From: Bacteroidales bacterium
GTDB lineage: Bacteria; Bacteroidota; Bacteroidia; Bacteroidales; P3
Assembly (NCBI GenBank): GCA_017613375.1
Contig: JAGADZ010000046.1
Location: 1 to 57,192, forward strand
Reading direction: 5' to 3'
DNA length: 57,192 nt
The notes under the pieces were generated by a model. It saw only the letters and a list, made by a program, of their open reading frames with translations, did not search any database and had not been told where the DNA came from. This document shows positions 45,482 to 54,046 of the stretch, in pieces; the first letter of the stretch is position 1; each line of letters begins with the position of its first letter. The position numbers were made by a program, and so were the translations under genes.

Positions 45482-46117
45482 TTACAAAAACGGATTATAC
45501 TTCTTCTCGTCGCCAATGGTCGACAATTCTCCATGGCCGGGGAGCACCATATAGTTGTCCGGGAGTGTCAAAATCCTTTCTTTCAGTTTCTCTATCAACA
45601 AAGGATAGCTGCCACCCGGCAAATCGGTGCGTCCTATACTGCCTTGAAACAACGCATCGCCTGTAATGACAGCCTCTTCGGCAGATATGACATAGCAGAG
45701 ACTTCCCTCGCAATGACCCGGCACATAACGGCATTCTATCTCAACATCACCACACCGTAGCATGGTACCGTCGTCGGCATGTACAGTCTTGAGGTCGTCC
45801 AGTCGGCCTGTGTCGAAACCCATGATGCTGCCGTAAGCTTCAGTCTGACGCAGAAGCTTGATGCCATCGCAATGCATAGTCACAGGCAGATTATAGCGTT
45901 CTGACACCTGACGAAGGCCGCACACATGATCGATATGAGCATGTGTCAAAAGCAGCAAAACGGGAGAGAACTGCTTCTGTTCAATAAACTGGAACAGCTG
46001 TGCATCCTCGTATGAAGCCTCCATGCCTGGGTCGACAATGGCACACTGCTTTGTAGCCTCGTCATAGACCACATAGCAGTTGACTCCAAAATGGTTGAAC
46101 GTAAACTGTTTAATCAT
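45482..46117 (-). CDS. Glyoxalase-II-like MBL-fold hydrolase
   Basis: The product (211 residues from the ATG at 46117; a TTG nine codons upstream is less likely) has THAHIDHVCGL, the binuclear metal motif, VPGHCEGSLCYV, ITGDALFQGSIGRTDLPGG and LPGHGELSTIGDEKKYNPFL. These match the short YcbL/GloC-type glyoxalase II group, which hydrolyses thioesters such as S-lactoylglutathione; since Bacteroidales usually lack glutathione, another thiol ester is more probable. It lies immediately after lysS with a gap of 11 bases and is likely co-transcribed. Confidence 0.9.
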   Translation of the reverse strand: MIKQFTFNHFGVNCYVVYDEATKQCAIVDPGMEASYEDAQLFQFIEQKQFSPVLLLLTHAHIDHVCGLRQVSERYNLPVTMHCDGIKLLRQTEAYGSIMGFDTGRLDDLKTVHADDGTMLRCGDVEIECRYVPGHCEGSLCYVISAEEAVITGDALFQGSIGRTDLPGGSYPLLIEKLKERILTLPDNYMVLPGHGELSTIGDEKKYNPFL

Positions 46118-46128
46118 TGTTTTTGCTT

Positions 46129-47847
46129 TCAGCTGTTTATCCAACTCTCAACAGCCTCTTTCTGCACAGGTGGTATATCGAGTTTATTCTTCTTGCGTAA
46201 CCCGTTGAGGTCATTGTAAAGCTTGTTGGGATTGGCCTCTTTTAGTTGGGCTATGGTGTTGATGCCCGCCTTGCGAAGCATTGGCACCCATTCCAATGCA
46301 ACGCCATGGTTAACAAACTCTTCGTCCGAAGTGACGACAGCTTTCTTCTCGGGTTTCATCTGTGGGAAGAGAAGCACATCCTGGATGCTCTGTTCTCCTG
46401 TCATCATCATCACCAAGCGGTCGATACCGATGCCCATGCCTGATGTCGGAGGCATGCCGAATTCGAGGGCACGGACAAAGTCCATATCGATAAACATTGC
46501 CTCGTCATCGCCTTTCTCGCTTAGTTTCAGCTGCTCCTGGAAGCGGCCAAGCTGGTCTATGGGGTCGTTTAACTCGCTGTATGCGTTGGCCAACTCTTTA
46601 CCGTTAACGAAAAGTTCGAAACGCTCTGTGAGGTTAGGATTGTCGCGGTGACGCTTGCAGAGCGGCGACATCTCGATAGGATAGTCGGTGACGAAAGTGG
46701 GCTGTATGAGAGTATGCTCGCATTTCTCGCCGAAGATGGCATCAATGAGCTTGCCCTTACCCATGGTCTCGTCTGTCTCAACACCAAGCTGTTTGCAGGC
46801 CTCGCGAAGCTGAGTTTCGTCCATATTGGCCACATCGTATCCTGTCATCTCTTTTATGAGCTCGCACATCGGTGCACGACGATAAGGAGGCTTGAAATCA
46901 ATCTCGTTGCCCCAGACATTGACCTTTGTGGTGCCATGCAGCGTGTTGGCGATACGCTCAAGCATGGTCTCCACGAACTTCATCATCCAGTTGTAGTCCT
47001 TGTAGGCGACATAAATCTCCATGCAGGTGAACTCAGGATTATGGGTACGGTCCATACCCTCATTGCGGAAATTGCGGCTAAACTCATAAACTCCAGCGAA
47101 ACCACCGACAATAAGACGTTTGAGGTAAAGCTCATTGGCAATACGCAGATACAAATCTATGTCAAGGGCATTATGGTGAGTGATAAACGGACGAGCCGCA
47201 GCGCCACCAGGGATACTCTGAAGGACAGGAGTGTCAACCTCAAGATAGCCCTGCTCGTTGAAATAGTTACGCATTGTATTGACTATCAATGTGCGTTTTA
47301 CGAATGTATCACGTACATGCGGATTGACGATAAGGTCGACATAACGCATACGATAACGCTGTTCCGGGTCGCTGAAAGCATCATATACAACGCCATCTTT
47401 CTCTTTTACTATAGGCAAAGGACGCAGCGATTTGCTGAGCACAGTGAGAGACTTGACATGTATTGACGTCTCTCCCATCTGTGTGACAAATACATAACCC
47501 TTGACACCGATAATATCACCGATATCCAAAAGACGTTTGAAGACAGTATTATACAATGTTTTATCCTCGTCAGGGCAAATCTCGTCACGCTTGATATAAA
47601 GCTGGATTCGGCCATAGGAATCCTGCAGCTCCACAAAAGAAGCAGCTCCCATGATACGACGGCTCATAATACGCCCGGCAATGCTGATGTCTTGAAACTT
47701 GGTATTGTCTTTAGGATACTCTGCAAGAATCTCATCCGATTTCGCATTCACTTCATAAAGTGCAGCGGGATAAGGGTTAATACCGAGTTTTTTCAGCTCG
47801 TTCAACGAGTTTCTACGTATTTGTTCTTGTTCACTCAACTCTGCCAT
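46129..47847 (-). CDS. lysS: Lysyl-tRNA synthetase (class II)
   Basis: LysRS charges tRNA(Lys). The 572-residue protein has the N-terminal OB-fold anticodon-binding domain ([20 protein letters not shown]), the motif 2 loop [15 protein letters not shown], and motif 3 [15 protein letters not shown]-terminal extension of about 70 residues ([20 protein letters not shown] ... [12 protein letters not shown]) is present, longer than in E. coli but common in Bacteroidetes. The start ATG at 47847 is preceded by a -7 box at 47920-47927. Confidence 0.97.
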   Translation of the reverse strand: MAELSEQEQIRRNSLNELKKLGINPYPAALYEVNAKSDEILAEYPKDNTKFQDISIAGRIMSRRIMGAASFVELQDSYGRIQLYIKRDEICPDEDKTLYNTVFKRLLDIGDIIGVKGYVFVTQMGETSIHVKSLTVLSKSLRPLPIVKEKDGVVYDAFSDPEQRYRMRYVDLIVNPHVRDTFVKRTLIVNTMRNYFNEQGYLEVDTPVLQSIPGGAAARPFITHHNALDIDLYLRIANELYLKRLIVGGFAGVYEFSRNFRNEGMDRTHNPEFTCMEIYVAYKDYNWMMKFVETMLERIANTLHGTTKVNVWGNEIDFKPPYRRAPMCELIKEMTGYDVANMDETQLREACKQLGVETDETMGKGKLIDAIFGEKCEHTLIQPTFVTDYPIEMSPLCKRHRDNPNLTERFELFVNGKELANAYSELNDPIDQLGRFQEQLKLSEKGDDEAMFIDMDFVRALEFGMPPTSGMGIGIDRLVMMMTGEQSIQDVLLFPQMKPEKKAVVTSDEEFVNHGVALEWVPMLRKAGINTIAQLKEANPNKLYNDLNGLRKKNKLDIPPVQKEAVESWINS

Positions 47848-47919
47848 AATATAATAGATGTTTAATTATCAAACAATAAAAGAATCTTCACGGCACTCAT
47901 TCGCACAAATGCCAAAATG

Positions 47920-47927
47920 CAAAGTTA
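47920..47927 (-). promoter_or_regulatory. Bacteroidota -7 box TAACTTTG before lysS
   Basis: The minus-strand TAACTTTG fits TAnnTTTG and lies 72 bases before the lysS start, just beyond the end of lpxK. It probably serves lysS and the glyoxalase-II-like gene. Confidence 0.55.
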
Positions 47928-47970
47928 CAGATTTTTAGTGGAACAGGAAAATATTTTTTTCAAGTACCAA

Positions 47971-49038
47971 CTACAGCATGGCAGTGACTGCCTTGTCGAA
48001 AGTGTCGCCTTCAAGGAATGTGACAGAGATTGGGATATAGTATACCACTGACTGAATGTCGGGGAGCGAAAGGTTCTGCAGACGCATAGCGTCTTTCTCT
48101 GTTGTCACGATGGCTTTCGACTGGCTCTTTATAGCCTGAAAGGCATGTGCTATCTGCCGGCAGTCGCTTTCTGTGAAACGATGATGGTCGGGGAAACGCA
48201 AATGTTTCACGGTGCAACGCTTCTCGAGGTGGTGTTTCAGAGGTTCGGGATGAGCTATTCCTGTGACCAACAACAGGTCACGGCAATTATATATGTCAAG
48301 CTCCGACTGTTGACTGTCGGGGAAAAGCGGCTTGGGCGACAGATACTCTATTTGCGAGAAAAAGAGCTTCTGATTTGGTTGCAGTCTCAGTTTCTCTCGA
48401 TACTCGTCACGTCTTCTCTTGCTCAGCGACGGAGGGCACTTGGTCACAACAACAATGTCGGCACGTCGGCTGCCTGAACGGAATTCACGCAGATTGCCAA
48501 AAGGGAGTATGTGATCAAGGAAATAAGGGTCTCTGTATTCGGTGAGCAGTATCAGGATGTCGGGGCGTACACGACGATGCTGGTATATGTCGTCAAGCAG
48601 GACAATTTCAGGAGGACTTGGCAGCAGCGACAGCCTTCTCAGCCCTTCGACACGATTCTCGCTGACAGCAACGGTTATGTCGGGGAACTTGCGTGCTATC
48701 ATGGCTGGCTCGTCACCGATTCGTCTTGATTCCTGAGCATCGCTCCCGGCTGTGCCAGCAAGGACAAACCCTTTGGTTTTGCGTCCATAACCTCGACTGA
48801 GGAAAGCAATGTCGAGTGTTGATTTAATTATGAGGCTGATAAGATATTCTGTGTGGGGTGTCTTACCGGTCCCACCAATACGCAGGTTGCCCACCCCTAT
48901 GGTTTTGGGTCCTGAATCATGACTGCTGGATTTCGGGACATGGCTGTCGAAATAGCAGTTACGCAACGCCACCCCGACAGCGTACCACACGGTCAAGGGG
49001 AACAACAGGATGGCGATTATAAGCTGAATGGCTCTCAA
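47971..49038 (-). CDS. lpxK: Tetraacyldisaccharide 4'-kinase
   Basis: LpxK phosphorylates the 4' position of the lipid A disaccharide at the inner membrane. The 355-residue product has an N-terminal membrane helix (LIIAILLFPLTVWYAVGVAL) and the P-loop GGTGKT in IGVGNLRIGGTGKTPHTEYL, then LSRGYGRK and the VLLDDIYQHRRV segment, in which the usual D-D-[AG]-[FY]-Q-H box is seen. The frame opens at a TTG (49038) whose bases overlap the stop of the upstream DUF1343 gene (TTGA), suggesting translational coupling; no better start is nearby. The length is normal. Confidence 0.95.
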   Translation of the reverse strand: MRAIQLIIAILLFPLTVWYAVGVALRNCYFDSHVPKSSSHDSGPKTIGVGNLRIGGTGKTPHTEYLISLIIKSTLDIAFLSRGYGRKTKGFVLAGTAGSDAQESRRIGDEPAMIARKFPDITVAVSENRVEGLRRLSLLPSPPEIVLLDDIYQHRRVRPDILILLTEYRDPYFLDHILPFGNLREFRSGSRRADIVVVTKCPPSLSKRRRDEYREKLRLQPNQKLFFSQIEYLSPKPLFPDSQQSELDIYNCRDLLLVTGIAHPEPLKHHLEKRCTVKHLRFPDHHRFTESDCRQIAHAFQAIKSQSKAIVTTEKDAMRLQNLSLPDIQSVVYYIPISVTFLEGDTFDKAVTAML

Positions 49039-50291
49039 TTTATTACATCAGGATAGATTAGATATTTCTTTCTAATTTCTTTGAACTGCGACAGTTGAGG
49101 TTCCCATGACGCACGGATTTCAGCTTCGCTGAGACCTTGCTGCAGTTGCTTCCGTAAGTTATCGGTACCTGCCAATAATTCAAAGAAATTGCTCTTCAAG
49201 AAAAAAGTGTCGTGCGGAGTGTGACTGAACATCCATAAGAGGTATGTCAAGTCAAATTTGGCCGGAACAGTGTTTTTTGACAGATCCAATCCTCTACAAC
49301 TCTGTCCCTTGAAAAGGGGGTTCTCGCTTACACCCTTGATAGGCATAGGTGTGAATGTAATGTGCTGTCCTGGCTCTTCACCCCTTTGAGACTCCATATA
49401 AGTGGTTTTGTAGTCAGGACTTCCTATTATCTCAAAAGGACAGTCTGTACCGCGTCCCACACTTATATTGGTGCCCTCGAAAAGGCATAACGAGGGATAC
49501 AGTGCGATGGCCTGGGCCGTCTTCAGGTTCGGCGACGGAGGGACTCTGAGAGGATAGATGCTGTCGCGACGGTAATTGACCATCTGTACGACTTCAAGCT
49601 GGCACTGTACACCGTTTTTCAACCAATGCTCGCCGTTTATCATACGTGCATATTCACCTATCGTCATACCATAGACAATGGGTACAGGATGCATCCCTAC
49701 AAAGGAACGATATTTTGGTTCACGGACAGGGCCGTCGACATAGTGCGCGTTGGGATTGGGGCGGTCGAGGACGATACAGGAGATGCCTCGCTCGGCACAG
49801 GCCTCCATAACATAATGAAGTGTGGAAATATAGGTATAGAAGCGGCATCCCACATCCTGAAGGTCAAAAATGACAGCGTCGATATCCTTCATCTGCTCAG
49901 GGGTCGGTTTCTTGTTGCTGCCATAAAGTGATATGATAGGCAGACCTGTCTTGGAATCGGTGCCGTTTTTGATGGTGGCTCCTGCCTCGGCATTGCCTCG
50001 GAAACCATGCTCAGGACAGAATATCTTGGTGACTTTCATACCCTTGGCAAGCAGTGCATCCACAAGGTGAATGTCGCCAACCAAGGAACTCTGGTTGGCC
50101 ACCACTGCCAACCGTTTACCGCAGATAGCGAAGTCGCCGCTGTTGAGTAAAGTAGTATCTGAAAGCAACACTTCTGCACCTACATATAGAGACTGTTCCT
50201 GTTGATTGACTGACGGTTGAGCATGAGCACATGAAACCAGTTGCGAAATAATCGCAACAAAAAGAACCACGCTATGTATCGGCCACTTCAA
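49035..50291 (-). CDS. namZ: DUF1343 protein, NamZ-like exo-beta-N-acetylmuramidase
   Basis: The 418-residue protein has a signal peptide (ending VSCAHAQ, about residue 25) and the DUF1343 body: GKRLAVVANQSSLVGDIHLV, FCPEHGFRGNAEAG, SLYGSNKKPTPEQM, VIFDLQDVGCRFYTYISTLH and LDRPNPNAHYVDGPV. The family includes NamZ, an exo-acting muramidase that releases N-acetylmuramic acid from peptidoglycan fragments for recycling. The frame begins with a TTG at 50291, with an in-frame TGA just upstream. The stop overlaps lpxK's start by 4 bases. A strong terminator hairpin separates it from dut upstream. Confidence 0.88.
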   Translation of the reverse strand: MKWPIHSVVLFVAIISQLVSCAHAQPSVNQQEQSLYVGAEVLLSDTTLLNSGDFAICGKRLAVVANQSSLVGDIHLVDALLAKGMKVTKIFCPEHGFRGNAEAGATIKNGTDSKTGLPIISLYGSNKKPTPEQMKDIDAVIFDLQDVGCRFYTYISTLHYVMEACAERGISCIVLDRPNPNAHYVDGPVREPKYRSFVGMHPVPIVYGMTIGEYARMINGEHWLKNGVQCQLEVVQMVNYRRDSIYPLRVPPSPNLKTAQAIALYPSLCLFEGTNISVGRGTDCPFEIIGSPDYKTTYMESQRGEEPGQHITFTPMPIKGVSENPLFKGQSCRGLDLSKNTVPAKFDLTYLLWMFSHTPHDTFFLKSNFFELLAGTDNLRKQLQQGLSEAEIRASWEPQLSQFKEIRKKYLIYPDVIN

Positions 50292-50320
50292 AATTCAAGT
50301 TTTATCTGTTGATTCGAATA

Positions 50321-50366
50321 AAGTATGAGGTGTGAGGTATGAGGTTTTTTAAGGTTGAGAGGAAAA
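50321..50366. repeat. TGAGGTATGAGG repeat family, copy C
   Basis: The run AGTATGAGGTGTGAGGTATG then AGGTTTTTTAAGGTTGAGAGG is a shorter, diverged copy of the repeat at 38227-38304. It sits between the NamZ-like gene start and the terminator behind dut. Confidence 0.65.
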
Positions 50367-50391
50367 AAGGTTTTCTTCGAAAACCTTTTTT
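50363..50391. terminator. Perfect hairpin with T-tracts on both strands, terminator of dut
   Basis: AAAAAAGGTTTTC and GAAAACCTTTTTT are fully complementary around a 3-base loop, so it can stop transcription from either side. On the minus strand it overlaps the last base of the dut stop codon at 50391, and it ends that transcript before the NamZ-like gene. Confidence 0.85.
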
Positions 50392-50825
50392 CATACTCCC
50401 GTATGTCCGAATCCTCCTGTGCCGCGTTCCGTATCGGAAATCTCACTGACCTCTATAATATCTGCCTGTTCATGGCGGGCAATCACCATTTGTGCGATAC
50501 GTTCACCGTCGGTGACGACGAACTCTTCCTGTGACAGATTGATGAGAATTACACATATCTCGCCACGATAGTCAGCATCAATAGTCCCTGGTGAATTGAG
50601 AACGGTAATTCCTTTCTTGATAGCCAATCCGCTACGGGGACGCACCTGAGCCTCATAACCGGCAGGCAGTTCCATAAAGAGTCCCGTCTTCACGAGACCT
50701 CGCTCCATAGGTTTCAGCACGATTGGACCGTCAGGAAGATAGGCACGAAGATCCATACCTGCCGACTGGCTCGTCTCGTATTGAGGAAGCGGATGATGGG
50801 AACGGTTTATTATCTTTATCTCCAT
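50391..50825 (-). CDS. dut: Deoxyuridine triphosphatase
   Basis: Dut hydrolyses dUTP to dUMP, keeping uracil out of DNA and supplying thymidylate synthesis. The 144-residue protein shows all five trimeric dUTPase motifs: [39 protein letters not shown] and the C-terminal arm [11 protein letters not shown] with the P-loop-like Gly-rich end. The length is normal. It sits 51 bases downstream of clpP. Confidence 0.97.
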   Translation of the reverse strand: MEIKIINRSHHPLPQYETSQSAGMDLRAYLPDGPIVLKPMERGLVKTGLFMELPAGYEAQVRPRSGLAIKKGITVLNSPGTIDADYRGEICVILINLSQEEFVVTDGERIAQMVIARHEQADIIEVSEISDTERGTGGFGHTGV

Positions 50826-50875
50826 ATCGTTTGATTTGTCTACTTGTTTTACAAGACAGTGATTCTGTGGAAAGA

Positions 50876-51583
50876 TTATTCTTCCTCTTTGTTACGTTTT
50901 GACAGCACCTCGTCAATCATTCCATACTGAAGAGCCTCTTCTGCCGTGAACCAATGGTCGCGGTCGCTGTCTTTCTCCACCTGTTCAAAAGCCTGTCCGC
51001 TATGTTTTGCTATGATTTCATAGAGTTCCTTCTTGAGTTTCTGAATCTCGCGGACAGTGATTTCCATATCTGTAGCCTGACCTTCAGCACCACCCATAGG
51101 CTGGTGAATCATGACACGGCTATGAGGCAATGCGCTGCGCATCCCTTTCTCACCTGCACAAAGAATGACAGAAGCCATTGATGCAGCAAGGCCTGTACAG
51201 ATTGTCGCGACCTTGGGTTGAATAAGCTGCATGGTATCATAAATACCAAGACCGGCATAAACAGCGCCTCCCGGAGAATTAAGATATATCTGTATATCTT
51301 TCTGGTTGTCTACCGATTCAAGGAAAAGAAGCTGAGCCTGGATTACGTTGGCAGTATAGTCGTCGATGGCAGTGCCGAGGAAGATGATGCGGTCCATCAT
51401 CAAACGCGAAAAGACATCCATCTGTGTCATATTGAGTTGGCGTTCCTCGATAATATAGGGAGTCAACGAGTCGGTAACTATAGAGCCTGCCAAGGGGTTG
51501 TTGTTAATGGCAGAAATGTACTTTGAATAGGTTGTACTGCTGATGCCACGATGGCGTGTGGCAAATTTCTCAAATTCGTTCAT
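50876..51583 (-). CDS. clpP: ATP-dependent Clp protease proteolytic subunit
   Basis: ClpP is the serine peptidase core that degrades unfolded proteins with ClpX/ClpA. The 235-residue product has the catalytic Ser in GLAASMASV (S135), His in VMIHQPMGG (H160) and Asp in the VEKDSDRD segment, plus [20 protein letters not shown]. It is about 30 residues longer at the N-terminus than E. coli ClpP (which has a propeptide too), typical for Bacteroidetes. It lies downstream of trmD, gap 18 bases, and upstream of dut. Confidence 0.97.
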   Translation of the reverse strand: MNEFEKFATRHRGISSTTYSKYISAINNNPLAGSIVTDSLTPYIIEERQLNMTQMDVFSRLMMDRIIFLGTAIDDYTANVIQAQLLFLESVDNQKDIQIYLNSPGGAVYAGLGIYDTMQLIQPKVATICTGLAASMASVILCAGEKGMRSALPHSRVMIHQPMGGAEGQATDMEITVREIQKLKKELYEIIAKHSGQAFEQVEKDSDRDHWFTAEEALQYGMIDEVLSKRNKEEE

Positions 51584-51601
51584 ATTATTATTTATTTTAT
51601 C

Positions 51602-52276
51602 TCAGATTAATAGATTCGGACGACGTTGTTTTGTACGTTCAACAGCCTGCTCGTAGCGCCATTGTGCAATCTTTGCGTGGTTTCCGCTGAGAAGCACTTC
51701 CGGCACTTTCCATCCTCGAAAATCAGGCGGTCTTGTATACTCAGGAGGAGCGACAAGGCCATCCTGAAACGAATCTTCAAGGGCCGACTGCTCGTCCCCT
51801 ATCACTCCAGGTATGAGACGGATAACCGCATCGCAGATAACCGCAGCGGCAAGTTCCCCACCTGTAAGGACATAGTCGCCTATTGATATCTCACGTGTGA
51901 TGAAATGCTCCCTCAGACGCTCGTCGACACCTTTGTAGTGGCCGCAGAGGACCATGATATTTTTCTTCAGAGAGAGGCTGTTTGCCATAGGCTGCGAGAA
52001 CATCTCGCCGTCGGGGGCGGTATATATGATGTCGTCATATTCACGTTCTGCCTGCAGAGCCTCGATACAGTTGGCCAAAGGTTCTATAGCCATAACCATT
52101 CCTGCACTGCCTCCGTAAGGATAGTCGTCGACACTACCATAACGACTTAAAGAATAATCATGTAAATTATGGAAGACAATCTCGACAAGACCTTTCTTCT
52201 GCGCACGGCTTAAGATGGACTCTTCAAAGAACATCGACATCATGTTCGGGAACAATGTCAAGATATCTATTCTCAT
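51602..52276 (-). CDS. trmD: tRNA (guanine-37-N1)-methyltransferase
   Basis: TrmD methylates G37 next to the anticodon of certain tRNAs, preventing frameshifting. The 224-residue SPOUT protein has [20 protein letters not shown], the trefoil-knot SAM-binding segments [17 protein letters not shown] and [15 protein letters not shown], and [20 protein letters not shown]. The length matches the family. The expected rpsP-trmD-rplS neighbours are absent here; it lies between an M23 peptidase and clpP. Confidence 0.97.
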   Translation of the reverse strand: MRIDILTLFPNMMSMFFEESILSRAQKKGLVEIVFHNLHDYSLSRYGSVDDYPYGGSAGMVMAIEPLANCIEALQAEREYDDIIYTAPDGEMFSQPMANSLSLKKNIMVLCGHYKGVDERLREHFITREISIGDYVLTGGELAAAVICDAVIRLIPGVIGDEQSALEDSFQDGLVAPPEYTRPPDFRGWKVPEVLLSGNHAKIAQWRYEQAVERTKQRRPNLLI

Positions 52277-52297
52277 TAAATTTTATTGTTGAAAGTA

Positions 52298-53434
52298 TTA
52301 TCTGACTCTTATACGACGTCCAATACGCAAGGTACTGTTCTCTTTCAAGCCGTTGAGCTGACATAGTTTCTTCACTGTGGTGTGGTGCCGTTGAGCTATC
52401 TTGCCGAGAGTATCGCCTTTCTTGATAGTATAGTATTGAGCTGCAGGTTTTGCAGGCTTCTTGGGAGGCGGCGTTGGACGTGTGGTGGCTGTACGAGGCT
52501 GTGTCTGCGCCACTGTTGCCGGTGTGTTGGCGGCACTGCCGGCATGACGATTGACACGGCGCAACTCGGCCAAATCCGGTGAGGAATGGCTACTCCCAAC
52601 CTTACGGAAATAGGCAGGAGTAAGGACAATATCGTCGGAATAGAGCCTGTGATTGACACAATCGATAAGATACTCCGGATTAATGGCCTTGCCCATATAA
52701 CGGACCTCGAAATGCAGATGACTTCCATACGAACGGCCGGTATTGCCACATAAGCCAAGGACCTGGCCGGCACGGACAGTGTCCCCGGAATTGACATCGC
52801 GCACGGACATATGAGCGTAGTATGTCTCGAGACCATTGAAGTGACGAACAACCACGAGGTTGCCGTAAGAACTGTTGAATTTCGAGAGACGCACTATACC
52901 ATCGAAGGCAGAGAATATTGGTTCTCCCGTCGGCATCGCCAAGTCAACGCCGTAGTGCCAACGACGTTTGCGGGCACCAAAATGAGACGACAGACGTGCA
53001 TGACTTGGTGTCGGGAAACAGAATTTACGACCTCTCGAAGCATCCGTAAGATGTATCAAAATAGAATCAGGTGTTTCATTTGCCGAACAATAATGAATCA
53101 CTTCGTTATCCATACTTGCATAGAGGATATCGAACTCGCTGTCCACACCTTCGCTCGTCTGGTCGGGGCGGAAAGTACGCGGTGTTTGAGGACGGTCATC
53201 ATTCTGAGGTCTGGCAATCATTGGAGTGCTTGGCGATGGAGAGGCCGGCTCTGCGGGAGCATTACGCTGGTCAATAACAGCTCCTTGGTAATCATCATCC
53301 TGATCTAAATAAATAACATCCAATTGATTCTGATTCACGACTGGTCTATCCTTGTTACTCTGGCCAAAAACAAGCTGAGGGGCACCTATTGAAAAGAAGA
53401 GAACCGATATGTATAAGAAATGTCTTTTTATCAT
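52298..53434 (-). CDS. M23 peptidoglycan endopeptidase with C-terminal LysM
   Basis: The 378-residue exported protein has a signal peptide (MIKRHFLYISVLFFSIGAPQ, cut near VFGQ). A Pro-rich low-complexity region (about 55-90) follows. The M23 domain at about 140-265 has the metal motifs HYGVDL and HLHFEV in the right spacing, so it should be an active zinc endopeptidase cutting peptidoglycan cross-bridges. A further Pro/Ala linker precedes a C-terminal LysM domain (TIKKGDTLGKIAQRHHTTV ... LRIGRRIRVR) that binds the wall. A -7 box is at 53472-53479. Confidence 0.93.
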   Translation of the reverse strand: MIKRHFLYISVLFFSIGAPQLVFGQSNKDRPVVNQNQLDVIYLDQDDDYQGAVIDQRNAPAEPASPSPSTPMIARPQNDDRPQTPRTFRPDQTSEGVDSEFDILYASMDNEVIHYCSANETPDSILIHLTDASRGRKFCFPTPSHARLSSHFGARKRRWHYGVDLAMPTGEPIFSAFDGIVRLSKFNSSYGNLVVVRHFNGLETYYAHMSVRDVNSGDTVRAGQVLGLCGNTGRSYGSHLHFEVRYMGKAINPEYLIDCVNHRLYSDDIVLTPAYFRKVGSSHSSPDLAELRRVNRHAGSAANTPATVAQTQPRTATTRPTPPPKKPAKPAAQYYTIKKGDTLGKIAQRHHTTVKKLCQLNGLKENSTLRIGRRIRVR

Positions 53435-53471
53435 CTTATTCTATAATTAGTAGTATGAAAAGTAGAAAATG

Positions 53472-53479
53472 CAAAAATA
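53472..53479 (-). promoter_or_regulatory. Bacteroidota -7 box TATTTTTG before the M23/LysM gene
   Basis: The minus-strand TATTTTTG fits TAnnTTTG and lies 37 bases before the start at 53434. It begins a likely transcript through M23-trmD-clpP-dut. Confidence 0.55.
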
Positions 53480-53594
53480 CGAAAAAAAAACATTCCTACA
53501 AAACCGAATTTATTGTTTGTTGGAGATTAGTACTTTATGCCAACTCAAGCTTTCACAGTAAAACAATCATAGAAGTCATTCAAAAAAAAGTAAT

Positions 53595-53633
53595 ACAAAA
53601 AGAACAGGTGATTATATAAACCGCCTGTTCTTA
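53595..53633 (-). terminator. Hairpin terminator after the DUF3467 gene
   Basis: On the minus strand AAGAACAGG and CCTGTTCTT form a 9-bp stem with a 15-base loop, followed by a T-run (plus-strand A-run near 53597). A second short hairpin CGTCTC/GAGACG lies at 53644-53661, between it and the gene's stop. Confidence 0.75.
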
Positions 53634-53675
53634 TGTAATAATCCGTCTCGTCACAGAGACGCTGAACGACACTTA

Positions 53676-53990
53676 TCAAGCCTTTCCCTGCGGAACCATT
53701 ATGTCGTAAGGAATGGCATCATGCGAATTACGGGGCTCTTCTATTGTCCCGAAGAGTTCCTCGTACTTGCTCACATTGCCGTTCAGAGCCATCAGAAGCC
53801 TTTTGGCATGGATGGGAGGCATGATGATTCGCTGGCGAATGGTCGCACCGTCTTTACCCGGCAGAGCCTGTGCAAAATCAATAATGAACTCCGCAGGCGA
53901 ATGAGTGATAACAGCCAGATTACTATAGGTACCTTCCGCCACTTCGTCGCTGATGGTAAGATTGAGATTGTTTTTGTTTTCTTGTGCCAT
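53676..53990 (-). CDS. DUF3467 domain protein (104 aa)
   Basis: The product has the DUF3467 layout: an N-terminal strand (NLTISDEVAEGTYSNLAVIT), HSPAEFIIDFAQALPGKDGA, then IIMPPIHAKRLLMALNGNVS and an EELFG segment, ending in IPYDIMVPQGKA. The family is widespread in bacteria and archaea, often near RNA polymerase or ribosomal genes, and has no known function; it may be a nucleic-acid or protein-binding regulator. The ATG at 53990 is preferred; a TTG two codons upstream is the alternative. It follows rpoC after that gene's terminator. Confidence 0.88.
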   Translation of the reverse strand: MAQENKNNLNLTISDEVAEGTYSNLAVITHSPAEFIIDFAQALPGKDGATIRQRIIMPPIHAKRLLMALNGNVSKYEELFGTIEEPRNSHDAIPYDIMVPQGKA

Positions 53991-53997
53991 ATTCAAA

Positions 53998-54038
53998 ATA
54001 AAAAAAGGAGTCCCAAAGACAGTCGTCTGAAGGACTCC
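53998..54038 (-). terminator. Rho-independent terminator of rpoC
   Basis: On the minus strand GGAGTCC (54038-54032) and GGACTCC (54013-54007) pair, with an inner AGAC/GTCT stem, followed by a T-tract (plus-strand A-run 53998-54006). It starts 9 bases after the rpoC stop. The T-tract ends about eight bases before the DUF3467 ATG, so that gene depends on read-through or on a promoter overlapping the hairpin. Confidence 0.85.
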
Positions 54039-54046
54039 ATTGATTA

